Below, piece by piece: positions 1-7,302 of a stretch of DNA of 11,788 bases (positions are counted from its first letter, which is position 1; the number at the start of each line of letters is the position of its first letter). The notes below the pieces were generated by a model that saw nothing but the letters and a program-made list of their open reading frames with translations, did not search any database and was not told the origin of the DNA. The position numbers were made by a program, and so were the translations under genes. The DNA is from Trueperaceae bacterium (GTDB lineage: Bacteria; Deinococcota; Deinococci; Deinococcales; Trueperaceae): assembly GCA_007122815.1 (NCBI GenBank), contig SKSV01000206.1, forward strand, positions 1 to 11,788, written 5' to 3'.

Positions 1-713
1 CGCAGCGCCCGCTCGAGGCGCTGCTCGTCCGTCAGGTCGAGGCGCAGGGGCGTCAGCGAGACGTAACCGTGATCCATGGCCCAGCGGTCCGTCCCGGTCT
101 CGACCTGCTCGCGCGGCTCCTCGCCGAACCAGTAGTGCGTCCGGCCCATAGGGTCCTCCCCGGGGATCAGGAAACCGTCGTAGTGGCGCACGCTCTGCCT
201 CGTCCAACGCAACCCCTTGGGCTCGATGGGGAAGTTGACGTTCAGCAGGGGTAGGTCGTCGAGTTCCAGGTAGAGCTCGATCACCTCGCGCAAGAACGGC
301 TCGAAGGCGCCGTAATCGACCGGATCGTCGCTGCTCGGCGCGCTGAAGGCGATGGCCGGGATGCTCAGGAAGGCGGCCTGCAGCGCGGCGCTGACGGTGC
401 CCGAGTGGCGGATGTTGTGCCCGATGTTCAGGCCGAGGTTGATACCGGAGAGCACCAGGTCGACCTTGTCCCAGTGGTGCGCTCCGAGCGCCACGGCGTC
501 AGCCGGCGTACCGTCGACCCGGTAGGCTTCCAGGCCGTCTATGAGCGTCCGGTGGTAGTGCAGGGGCCTGCGCACGGTGATGGCGTGCCCCATGGCGGAC
601 TGCTCCACGTCGGGCGCCACCACGCGCACGTTGCCGTAGTCCTGAGCCACGCGCGCCAACGCGTGGATGCCGGGGCTGTAGACGCCGTCGTCGTTGCTCA
701 CGAGGATACGCAT
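1..713 (-). CDS. surE: 5'-nucleotidase SurE, 3' end cut by the window edge
   Basis: SurE family nucleoside 5'-monophosphate phosphatase, a divalent-metal cytoplasmic enzyme of stationary-phase and stress nucleotide housekeeping. The protein opens MRILVSNDDGVYSPG. Asp8 and Asp9 of the NDDG motif are family metal ligands, the serine of EQSAMGH is the next ligand, and SGINLGLNIGHNIRHSGTV carries the ligand Asn and the SGTV phosphate loop. In most SurE proteins YSGTV precedes the active-site region; here it reads HSGTV. About 237 residues are visible against a usual length near 250, so only a short C-terminus lies beyond base 1. The ATG at 713 is chosen because the family's conserved N-terminus begins there. 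The gene lies 78 bp downstream of polA on the same strand, but a TACAAT hexamer 10 nt before the ATG suggests it also has its own promoter. Family assignment is secure. Confidence 0.95.
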   Translation of the reverse strand, partial: MRILVSNDDGVYSPGIHALARVAQDYGNVRVVAPDVEQSAMGHAITVRRPLHYHRTLIDGLEAYRVDGTPADAVALGAHHWDKVDLVLSGINLGLNIGHNIRHSGTVSAALQAAFLSIPAIAFSAPSSDDPVDYGAFEPFLREVIELYLELDDLPLLNVNFPIEPKGLRWTRQSVRHYDGFLIPGEDPMGRTHYWFGEEPREQVETGTDRWAMDHGYVSLTPLRLDLTDEQRLERAL

Positions 714-723
714 GCTGCCTCGG

Positions 724-729
724 ATTGTA
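724..729 (-). promoter_or_regulatory. -10 element TACAAT before surE
   Basis: On the minus strand TACAAT lies 10 nt before the surE ATG, so transcription would begin within a few nucleotides of the start codon. No -35 box sits at the usual 16-18 nt: TTGACG is 10 nt away and TTGCCA is 20 nt away. A GAGG 4 nt before the ATG is a weak ribosome-site alternative. Confidence 0.45.
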
Positions 730-791
730 GCCCTCGCGTCGTCAACCCCTGGCAAGCGAGGCTTCCCCCGCCCGCGAGAGGAGCGAGCCCC

Positions 792-3500
792 TCAGCCCTT
801 CCCCTCGAGCCAGTTGGGGCCCAACGCCGCGTCGACCACCAGCGGCACCCGCAGTTCGAGCGCACCGGCCATCTCCTCCACGGCCATCTCCTTGACGGCC
901 TCCGCCTCGTCCTTGGGGGTCTCCAGCACCAGCTCGTCGTGCACCTGGATCAACATTCTCGCTCGTGAGCCTTCACGCCGCAAGCGTTCGGAGAGGTGCA
1001 CCATCGCGAGCTTGATCAGGTCGGCGGCGGAGCCCTGGATCACCGTGTTGATGGCGAGGCGTTCGCCTTGCGCGCGCTCGTTGGGGTTGCGGCTGTGGAC
1101 CTGCGGTATGGGCCTGCGGCGGCCCAAGATCGTCTCGACGGACCCGGTGCTCTTCGCCTCCTCGATGCAGCGCTGCAAGAAGCGCTCGAGCCCCGTGTAG
1201 CGGGCCTTGTAAGCCTCGATGAAGGCGCGCGCGTCCGACTGCGGGATGCGCAGGGTGCGCGCCAGACCGAACGCCCCCTGCCCATACACGATCCCGAAGT
1301 TCACGGTCTTCGCCACGCGGCGCTGCTCGGGGCCGACCTCCTCCAGGGGCATCGAGTAGATCTGCGAGGCGACGTAGGCGTGGATGTCGAGACCCTCCAA
1401 GAAGGCCTTCATGAGCTCCGCATCCTCGGAGAAGTGCGCCAGGAAGCGCAGCTCGACCTGCGAGTAGTCGGCGCCGAGCAGCAGGTGATCCTCGTCTCCG
1501 GCGACGAAGGCGCGGCGGATCTCGCGCCCGGCGTCGCTGCGGATGGGGATGTTCTGGATGTTGGGGTCCGAGGAGGAGAGCCGCCCGGTGGCGGCGCCCA
1601 CCTGGTGGAAGCTCGCGTGCAGGCGACCGCTGCGCGGCGAGACGTAGCTCGGGAGCGGGTCGACGTAGGTGCCCAGCAGCTTGGTCAGCTCGCGGTACTC
1701 CAGCACGAGCGGCGGCAGCGGGTGCTGCGTCTCGCTGGCGAGGGTCTCTAGCACCTCGGCGTCGGTCGAGTAACCGGTCTTGGTCTTCTTCACCACCGGC
1801 AGCTTCAGCCTCTCGAAGAGCACTTGCGAGAGTTGCTTCGGGCTGTCGACGTTGAAGTCGCTGCCCGCCGCCTCCAGCACCTTCTCCCTCAGCCCCACGA
1901 TGCGCGCCGCGAGTTGCTGGCGGTAGGCGTGGAGCATCTCCACGTCCAGCCGGATGCCGCTGCGCTCCATCTCGGCGAGCACCCGAACGAGGGGCATCTC
2001 GACGACGTCGAAGAGCTCGCGCAGGCGCCCGCCGGCGCCGTCGAGCTCGGCGGAGAGCCGCTCGTACAAGCGCCAGGTGACCTCGGCGTCCTCGGCCGCG
2101 TACGGCAGGAGCTGCGCCATGGGCACGTCCAGCATCGAGCGCTGCTGCTTGCCCTTGCCGATGAGCTCGCTGATCGGGATCGTGGTGGTGCCGAGCAGGT
2201 CCCTAGCCAGGTCGTCCATGCCTACCCCGCGGCGCTCCGGGTTGAGCAGCGCCGCTGCGACCATGGTGTCGAAGAGCGCTCCGCCCAGCGTCACGCCTGC
2301 GCCCTTCAGGACGCTCAGGTCGTACTTGAGGTTCTGACCGACCTTGGTGACCGAGGCGTCCTCGAGTACGGGCCTGAGGGCGTCGAGCGTGACCTCAGGG
2401 TCGAGAGAGGGCGCCACGTGACTGCGCACTGGCAGGTACCATCCCTCGCCGGCGCGCCAAGAGAACGCCAAGCCCACCAGGTCCGCATCGACCGGCCGCA
2501 GGCTCGTGGTCTCCGTGTCGACCGCTATCACGCGCTGCTCGCGCAGGTTCGTGACGAACTCCTCGAGCGCTTCGGGGGTGTCCACCAAGTGGTAGCTGGC
2601 GTCGCTCGCGTGGACGGGAGCACCGGAGGCGGGCTGCGCCGCGGCGTCGAGCGGAGGCAGCTGCTCGCCGAAGCTGCGGAAGCCGAGCTCGGCGAACAGG
2701 TCAGCGACGGCGTCGCGCGTGACGATGGGCGTGCGGCAAGCCTCGAGGTCGAAGGGGAAGTCCAGGTCGTCGCGCAGGGTCACCAGCTGACGGGTGAGCG
2801 CCAGCGACTCCGCAGCCGCCAGCAGGCGCTCGCGCAGCTTAGGTGTCTGCTCTTCGGCGTGCGCCAGCACCGCCTCGGCGGTACCGTAGCGCTCGATCAG
2901 CTTGGCCGCCGTCTTGACCCCCACTCCCGGCACTCCCGGAACGTTGTCGGTGGGGTCACCGACGAGCGTTTGGATCTCAACGGACTGCTCGGGCCGGTAC
3001 CCGCGCAGCTCCCAGAGCGTGTCCGGGTCGATCAGCGAGCCGTCTTTGGGGTCCCAGAGCTTGACCTGCGCCGTGAGAAGCTGGTGCAGGTCCTTGTCCT
3101 TGCTGGCGATGCGGAGCTCCACGTCGCTGCCCTCGAGCCGCCTGGCGATGGTGGCGATCACATCGTCGGCCTCGAAGCCCTCGACCTTGAAGATGGGGAC
3201 GCGCATCGCCTCGATGACCTGGACGGCGCGCGCGAACTGCGTGTGCAGGTCCTCGGGCGCGGCCTCACGTTGGGACTTGTACTCGGGGTAGAAGGCCTTG
3301 CGCTCAGTGGTCTCGTCCGAGACGTCGAAGGCCACCGCGAGGTAGTCCGGGCGCTCTTTGAGGAGCACGTTCAGCAGCATCTGGGTGAAGACGTAGACCG
3401 CCTTGATCGGCTCCCCCGAAGGGCTCGTCAGGGGGCGGAACGGCGCGTAGTAGGCGCGGAAGAGCTGGGCGTGCCCGTCGATGAGGTAGAAGGTTCGCAC
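792..3500 (-). CDS. polA: DNA polymerase I with 5'-3' nuclease, proofreading and polymerase domains
   Basis: Full-length family A DNA polymerase (902 aa) for Okazaki-fragment maturation and excision-repair synthesis. Residues 1-290 are the flap/5'-nuclease domain (LIDGH near residue 7, ADD at 111-113, SKDKD at 133-137, and a helix-3-turn-helix beginning GDPTDNVPG at 181). Residues about 300-490 are the 3'-5' exonuclease: DTET gives Asp328 and Glu330, NLKYD gives Asp394, and YAAED gives Asp471. All metal ligands are present, unlike the dead exonuclease domain of Taq polymerase. Residues about 510-902 are the polymerase: motif A DYSQVELR (Asp678), motif B KTVNFGIVYG (Lys731, Phe735, Tyr739) and motif C QVHDE (His854, Asp855, Glu856). 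The GTG start at 3500 gives the normal MRTFYLIDGH N-terminus; an ATG 5 nt upstream is out of frame. The gene is divergent from the lipoprotein gene and precedes surE. Confidence 0.98.
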   Translation of the reverse strand: MRTFYLIDGHAQLFRAYYAPFRPLTSPSGEPIKAVYVFTQMLLNVLLKERPDYLAVAFDVSDETTERKAFYPEYKSQREAAPEDLHTQFARAVQVIEAMRVPIFKVEGFEADDVIATIARRLEGSDVELRIASKDKDLHQLLTAQVKLWDPKDGSLIDPDTLWELRGYRPEQSVEIQTLVGDPTDNVPGVPGVGVKTAAKLIERYGTAEAVLAHAEEQTPKLRERLLAAAESLALTRQLVTLRDDLDFPFDLEACRTPIVTRDAVADLFAELGFRSFGEQLPPLDAAAQPASGAPVHASDASYHLVDTPEALEEFVTNLREQRVIAVDTETTSLRPVDADLVGLAFSWRAGEGWYLPVRSHVAPSLDPEVTLDALRPVLEDASVTKVGQNLKYDLSVLKGAGVTLGGALFDTMVAAALLNPERRGVGMDDLARDLLGTTTIPISELIGKGKQQRSMLDVPMAQLLPYAAEDAEVTWRLYERLSAELDGAGGRLRELFDVVEMPLVRVLAEMERSGIRLDVEMLHAYRQQLAARIVGLREKVLEAAGSDFNVDSPKQLSQVLFERLKLPVVKKTKTGYSTDAEVLETLASETQHPLPPLVLEYRELTKLLGTYVDPLPSYVSPRSGRLHASFHQVGAATGRLSSSDPNIQNIPIRSDAGREIRRAFVAGDEDHLLLGADYSQVELRFLAHFSEDAELMKAFLEGLDIHAYVASQIYSMPLEEVGPEQRRVAKTVNFGIVYGQGAFGLARTLRIPQSDARAFIEAYKARYTGLERFLQRCIEEAKSTGSVETILGRRRPIPQVHSRNPNERAQGERLAINTVIQGSAADLIKLAMVHLSERLRREGSRARMLIQVHDELVLETPKDEAEAVKEMAVEEMAGALELRVPLVVDAALGPNWLEGKG

Positions 3501-3509
3501 GGCATCGCC

Positions 3510-3515
3510 AATCTA
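3510..3515 (-). promoter_or_regulatory. -10 element TAGATT before polA
   Basis: On the minus strand TAGATT ends 9 nt before the polA GTG start. No Shine-Dalgarno sequence and no recognisable -35 are visible, so transcripts are probably leaderless or nearly so. The element shares the 109-bp divergent gap 3501-3609 with the promoter of the lipoprotein gene. Confidence 0.45.
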
Positions 3516-3597
3516 GCGCATGCGGCGTGGTGCTGGAGGTCACGGCCCACTCGCGCCTGTCCCCAGGCCTCGAGCGGAGCGTCGCCCCGAGGGTTGC

Positions 3598-3603
3598 TAG
3601 ACT
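3598..3603 (+). promoter_or_regulatory. -10 element TAGACT before the lipoprotein gene
   Basis: TAGACT ends 6 nt before the GTG at 3610, the spacing seen at leaderless starts in Deinococcus. No good -35 lies 17 nt upstream. It would drive the lipoprotein gene and probably the downstream ligase and decarboxylase genes. It also supports GTG 3610 as the true start. Confidence 0.45.
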
Positions 3604-3609
3604 CTTCGC

Positions 3610-4071
3610 GTGCGCGAGATCGCGAACCCACCCCGACCCACCCCAACGCGCCGCCTGAGCCTGACCCGGGCGCAGCGCGTCGCGCTGACGCTGATCGCGC
3701 TCGCGGTGCTGATGCTCGCCTCCGCATGCCGACCTCCGGGCGACGGCACCAGCGCGAGCGGCGCTTCCGCTAGCGCGAGCGTCAGCGTAGAGCTCTTGAC
3801 CACGCCGGCGCGTGTTGGACCGGCAGCGTTCGAGGTCGTCCTTACGCGTGACGGGATGCCGGTGGAGGGAGCCAGCGTCACCTTCACGGGGGACATGACG
3901 CACGCCGGCATGGTGCCGGTGGTAGCCGACGCGATCGAGATCGGGGATGGCGTCTACAGGAGTGACGGTTTCGCTTTCGACATGGCGGGTGACTGGGTCG
4001 TCACCGTCGACGTGACCCACCCAGACGGCGAGCGCGAGCGAGGCAGCCTCGCCACGAGCGTCGGTCGCTGA
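3610..4071 (+). CDS. Lipoprotein with YtkA/FixH-like domain
   Basis: Small exported protein (153 aa). Residues 1-23 are basic, residues 24-37 are hydrophobic, and LMLASAC ends in Cys40, which fits a signal peptidase II lipobox (Ala rather than Leu at -3, less common but allowed). A Ser/Ala/Gly-rich spacer follows to about residue 58. The rest is one immunoglobulin-like beta domain with the YtkA/FixH pattern: GMPVEGASVTF, GDMTHAGM, GDGVYRS and FAFDMAGDWVVTV. The Met and His residues of GDMTHAGM could bind a metal such as copper; this is inference. FixH and YtkA proteins are often linked to cytochrome oxidase assembly or copper, but none of those genes is nearby. The GTG start is favoured because later starts would destroy the signal peptide. 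The stop is 8 nt before the ligase gene, so the two are probably cotranscribed. The exact role is unknown. Confidence 0.75.
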   Translation: MREIANPPRPTPTRRLSLTRAQRVALTLIALAVLMLASACRPPGDGTSASGASASASVSVELLTTPARVGPAAFEVVLTRDGMPVEGASVTFTGDMTHAGMVPVVADAIEIGDGVYRSDGFAFDMAGDWVVTVDVTHPDGERERGSLATSVGR

Positions 4072-4079
4072 GTACGCGC

Positions 4080-5063
4080 GTGCTGCTACTGGCCGACACG
4101 CGCGCCGCCTGCGAAGGCCTCGTCAGCGAGCGTGCCCTGCGCCGCCTAGCCATCGAGGACGTGCCCGCGGAGCTTCAGGACGTGTGGCGACGCCTGGCGG
4201 GCGACGCGGACGCCTGGGCCGCTACCCTCGCCATACCCGACACACCGGCGGGACCCGAGCGCTCCCTGATCGCCATCGAGCACGCCGCCGGCTCGCAGTT
4301 CGGTGCGCTCCAGGCTGCCCTGAGGGCAGGGGCCTGGCTGCCGGAACGAGTCGCTTGCCTCGCGCTGGCCGGGACGGCCTTTCGCGGGCAGCGCGGGCGT
4401 ACCTGGGAAGCGTTGCGAGGGAACCTTCACCTGAGCCTACTGGCCGCGTTGGGCAGGCCTGCGGCGAGCGTCCAGACCGCCCTGACCGCCTTGCCGGCGG
4501 TAGCCGCGGCCCGCGCGATCGAGCGCGTGACCCGAGGGCGCGTGCGGCCCGGCATCAAGTGGGTCAACGACCTCTTGCTCGCTGGGAGAAAGGTCGGCGG
4601 TGTGCTCAGCGCCACTCACGTCCAGGCGGACCAAGCGACCCACGTCTTGGTCGGCATCGGGTTGAACGTCGAGCGCGCACCGGAGTTGCCGCGCGATCCG
4701 CGCGCTCCCAGGCCCGGGAGCCTGCGCGAACTGGCGGGCAGCGACGCGCCCAGCTTGCCTTCCTTGACCCTCGCGCTCCTCGCCGAGCTCGACCGGGCGC
4801 TCGAACAGGTGCGCTCTGGCGGGGGCGCCGAGTTGGTCGAGGCGTACCGGCGCCGCTCGCTGGTCGTCGGTAGGCGCGTGGCGATCTGGCCCGTGAACGA
4901 CGACGCGGGTGCGCAGGAGCCCGTTCTCGAGGGGCGGGTGCGTTCGCTACGGCGCGACCTCGGGCTCATCATCGAAGGACATCCGGAGCCGGTGCACGGC
5001 GGTCGGCTCACCTTCTCGGACGCCGTTAACGCCGTCGAGCACGACGCGCCCGAGGACGGCTGA
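4080..5063 (+). CDS. birA: Divergent biotin-protein ligase
   Basis: BPL/LplA/LipB-fold ligase (327 aa) that would make biotinyl-AMP and load biotin on a carrier lysine. The visible core is RGQRGRTW (102-109), equivalent to the GRGRRGRKW loop of E. coli BirA; GIKWVNDLL (158-166); RKVGGVL (170-176), whose Lys171 matches BirA Lys183; and VGIGLNV (191-197). A C-terminal SH3-like segment lies at about 260-315. Differences from BirA: the position of Arg118 is Gln104, the first Gly of the loop is Phe101, and the STN motif near BirA residue 90 is replaced by IEHAAG. Residues 1-60 match no winged helix I can recognise, so repressor function is not supported. The GTG start at 4080 has no clear ribosome site and is uncertain; reinitiation from the lipoprotein stop 8 nt upstream is possible. 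The biotin carrier encoded just downstream is the natural partner. Confidence 0.8.
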   Translation: MLLLADTRAACEGLVSERALRRLAIEDVPAELQDVWRRLAGDADAWAATLAIPDTPAGPERSLIAIEHAAGSQFGALQAALRAGAWLPERVACLALAGTAFRGQRGRTWEALRGNLHLSLLAALGRPAASVQTALTALPAVAAARAIERVTRGRVRPGIKWVNDLLLAGRKVGGVLSATHVQADQATHVLVGIGLNVERAPELPRDPRAPRPGSLRELAGSDAPSLPSLTLALLAELDRALEQVRSGGGAELVEAYRRRSLVVGRRVAIWPVNDDAGAQEPVLEGRVRSLRRDLGLIIEGHPEPVHGGRLTFSDAVNAVEHDAPEDG

Positions 5064-5160
5064 CCCTGTACCCTGCGCGCCGCACGGCGGTAGGATCACG
5101 CGTTCCGAAGTGCCACCGGCGCCGACCAGCTGGTGCCGAGCGAACCAGGAGGTCGTCGGC
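5064..5160 (+). promoter_or_regulatory. Gap before oadG with strong Shine-Dalgarno and possible internal -10
   Basis: This 97-nt gap holds AGGAGGT at 5147-5153, a strong ribosome site 7 nt before the oadG ATG. TAGGAT at 5091-5096 could be an internal -10, but no -35 accompanies it. The 10-bp palindrome ACCAGCTGGT lies at 5125-5134. The ribosome site is secure; the promoter is a guess. Confidence 0.5.
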
Positions 5161-5391
5161 ATGAACGAACCCAACCTCGTTTCGCTCTCGCTAAGCGCTT
5201 TCGCCGCCGTCTTGATCCTGCTATCGGTGTTGGCGCTCGTCATCCGGGGCCTGGCTTACGCCTTCGCGGAGCGCGCTCCGAGCGGCGCTGACTCGGCACT
5301 GGTGGCGGCCCTCCAGGCCTCGGTGTATCAGCAGCTGCCGGGTTACCGCATCACCAAGGTCGAGGAGACCACGACAGGGAGCCACAGATGA
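5161..5391 (+). CDS. oadG: Sodium-pump decarboxylase gamma-like subunit (OadG family)
   Basis: Small membrane protein (76 aa) with one transmembrane helix at about residues 7-30. It is followed by a cytoplasmic tail with the alternating Ala/Val helix SALVAALQASVYQQ, as in OadG/PF04277-type gamma subunits. In known pumps the gamma subunit anchors the carboxyltransferase alpha subunit to membrane-bound beta. Klebsiella OadG has a histidine cluster near its C-terminus that binds Zn; here only one His (residue 75) is present, so that function may be absent. The ATG at 5161 is fixed by AGGAGGT 7 nt upstream, although the reading frame stays open further upstream. The stop overlaps the oadA start as ATGA, implying translational coupling. 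The call rests on size, topology and the gamma-alpha-beta gene order more than on sequence identity. Confidence 0.75.
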   Translation: MNEPNLVSLSLSAFAAVLILLSVLALVIRGLAYAFAERAPSGADSALVAALQASVYQQLPGYRITKVEETTTGSHR

Positions 5392-7301
5392 TCCACAGCA
5401 GCAACGGCAAGCAGATCCGGGTGATGCTCACCGCCTTCCGTGACGGGCTGCAGAGCGTGTTCGGCGGCAAGGTGCGCGTGGACGACATCGTGCCGGCACT
5501 GAAGGTCGCTGTGGAAGCGGGCATCAGGCACTTCGAGTTCGGAGGCGGAGCGCGTTACCAGGCTCCTTACTTCTACGTCGGTGAGGACCCCTTCGAGGCG
5601 ATGGACCGCATGCGCGAGGCCGCCGGTCCGGGCGTCGACCTGCAGATCCTGACGCGCTCGGTCTCGGGCGTGACGCTCAACACCCAGGCGCTCCCGGCGC
5701 TCGAGCTCCAGGCACACCTCATGCACAAACACGGCACGACGATCGACCGCAACTTCGACTTCATGAACGACGTCGAGAACCTCGTCGCCACCGCGAAGCC
5801 CATCCTGGCCGCTGGCATGCACCATCAGGTCTGCGTGGCGATGATGGGTCTGCCCTACGTGTCCGACAAGACCCACACGCCCGAGTACTACGTCGACGTA
5901 GTTCGGCGCGTGCTGGAGAGCGGCGTGCAGGTCGATTCGGTGTGCATGAAGGACGCCTCGGGTACCACCGACCCTCGCACCTGCTACGAGACCGCTCGCG
6001 GCATAAAGGAGATCCTCCCCGAGGACGTCCCGCTATGGCAGCACACGCACGACACCGCCTCGATGGCCGTCGCCTGCTACATGGCGGGGATCGAGGGAGG
6101 CGTGGACGGGATCGACCTCTCGGTGCGGCCGCTGGCGTCTGGCACGAGCCAGCCCGACGTGCGCTCGATGTGGCACGCCCTCAAGGGCACCGGGTACACG
6201 CTCGACGTCGATCACGCGAAGATGAACGACATCGCGGTCGCACTGAACGACGGCCTGGCTGACTACGAGTTCAACCCCATCACGCTTGCCGCCGACGCGA
6301 GGGTGGTGGACTTCCCGATGCCTGGTGGAGCCATCGGGCCCAACGTCCACATGATGGCGAAGGCCGGCATCCTCGATCGGTACGGCGACGTGCTCTCGGA
6401 GTTCCCGGTGGTCGTCGAGGCCGGCGGCGCATGGACGAGCGTCACGCCCGGCAGCCAGCAGTACTGGCTGCAGGCCTTCAACAACGTCCTGCACGGTCGC
6501 TGGAAGAAGATCGACGCGGGCTACGGACGCTCGGTGCTCGGTTACTTCGGGCGCCCGCCGGAGACGCCCGACCAAGACGTTGTCGACACCGCGTCCGAGC
6601 AGCTCGGGCTCGAACCGTTCGAGGGCGACCCACTCTCGGCGGCTAGCGACAGCCTGGCCCCGGCGCGGGAGGCGCTCGAGGCGAACCGCCTGCCCACCAC
6701 CGACGAGAACGTCTTCCTGGTAGCTTCGGCGATCGTAGGCGGCAAGCGCATGGAGTTGAACGAGGGCCTAAGGCTGTTGCAGGGCAAGGCGCGCGTGAAC
6801 CTCCCGCTGAAGTCGAGCGCTGCCAAGCAGCGCGAGACCGAGAGCGCGCCGCCCGAAAGCGCTCCCGCAGCCCCGGCGCAGGCGGCCCCCAGGTCATCCA
6901 GCGGGCCCCTGACGACTACCGCCACCGTGGTGGAGGGCGGCCACAAGCGTGTCTTCACCATCACGCTGGAGCCCGTGGGCGAGATCTCCGGTGAGGCCCC
7001 GGCTGCCCGCTCGGCGGCGCCCCAACGAGCTGAGGAGAGTCCCGCTCCTACCGCTGCGACTGCCGAGTCTGGCGGAGACGGTGTGGAGATCTGCTCGCCC
7101 TTCGGCGGCACGGTCGAGGTGCTGGAGATCAAGGTGCGCGAGGGTGAGCACGTCGAGAGCGGCCAGGTCGTCGCCTCGGTCGAGGCGATGAAGGCAGAGC
7201 ACGACGTGCGCTCGCCGGAGGCCGGCACGGTCAAGAAGGTTCACGTCAGCCCCGGTGACGAGGTGGGGGCGCGCGAGCCGATAATCACCTTGGAGCGTTG
7301 A
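5388..7301 (+). CDS. oadA: Biotin-dependent decarboxylase alpha subunit (OadA/PycB-like)
   Basis: Carboxyltransferase fused to a biotin carrier (637 aa). Residues about 9-300 form the TIM barrel. AFRDGLQS supplies Asp19 and Gln22, LTR supplies Arg90, MKD supplies Lys188 (the carbamylated metal ligand in relatives), QHTHDT supplies His219 and His221, and GTSQP supplies Thr253. All core positions of the OadA/pyruvate carboxylase mechanism are present. Residues about 300-470 match the conserved carboxylase region. A Pro/Ala/Ser-rich linker (481-507), a short beta-rich piece (508-530) and a second linker lead to the biotinyl domain (564-637), where EAMKAEH gives biotin-Lys602. Unusual points are FRDGLQS for the common RDAHQS, LTRSVSG for LLRGQN, PMPGGAIGPN for the usual PGGM loop, and Ala after the biotin lysine. 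No biotin carboxylase gene is nearby, which favours decarboxylation over pyruvate carboxylation. Oxaloacetate is the default substrate but is not proven. Confidence 0.88.
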   Translation: MIHSSNGKQIRVMLTAFRDGLQSVFGGKVRVDDIVPALKVAVEAGIRHFEFGGGARYQAPYFYVGEDPFEAMDRMREAAGPGVDLQILTRSVSGVTLNTQALPALELQAHLMHKHGTTIDRNFDFMNDVENLVATAKPILAAGMHHQVCVAMMGLPYVSDKTHTPEYYVDVVRRVLESGVQVDSVCMKDASGTTDPRTCYETARGIKEILPEDVPLWQHTHDTASMAVACYMAGIEGGVDGIDLSVRPLASGTSQPDVRSMWHALKGTGYTLDVDHAKMNDIAVALNDGLADYEFNPITLAADARVVDFPMPGGAIGPNVHMMAKAGILDRYGDVLSEFPVVVEAGGAWTSVTPGSQQYWLQAFNNVLHGRWKKIDAGYGRSVLGYFGRPPETPDQDVVDTASEQLGLEPFEGDPLSAASDSLAPAREALEANRLPTTDENVFLVASAIVGGKRMELNEGLRLLQGKARVNLPLKSSAAKQRETESAPPESAPAAPAQAAPRSSSGPLTTTATVVEGGHKRVFTITLEPVGEISGEAPAARSAAPQRAEESPAPTAATAESGGDGVEICSPFGGTVEVLEIKVREGEHVESGQVVASVEAMKAEHDVRSPEAGTVKKVHVSPGDEVGAREPIITLER

Positions 7302-7302
7302 C

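Noticed and set aside
1824..3773. Long open frame (649 codons) on the + strand opposite polA
   Set aside because: It is antisense to the certain polA gene, has no recognisable domain and shows the Arg/Gln/Val-rich composition of a shadow frame in G+C-rich DNA.
5125..5134. Palindrome ACCAGCTGGT before oadG considered as operator or hairpin
   Set aside because: Its arms do not extend beyond 5 bp, and it leaves no room for a stable loop; isolated 10-bp palindromes are weak evidence.
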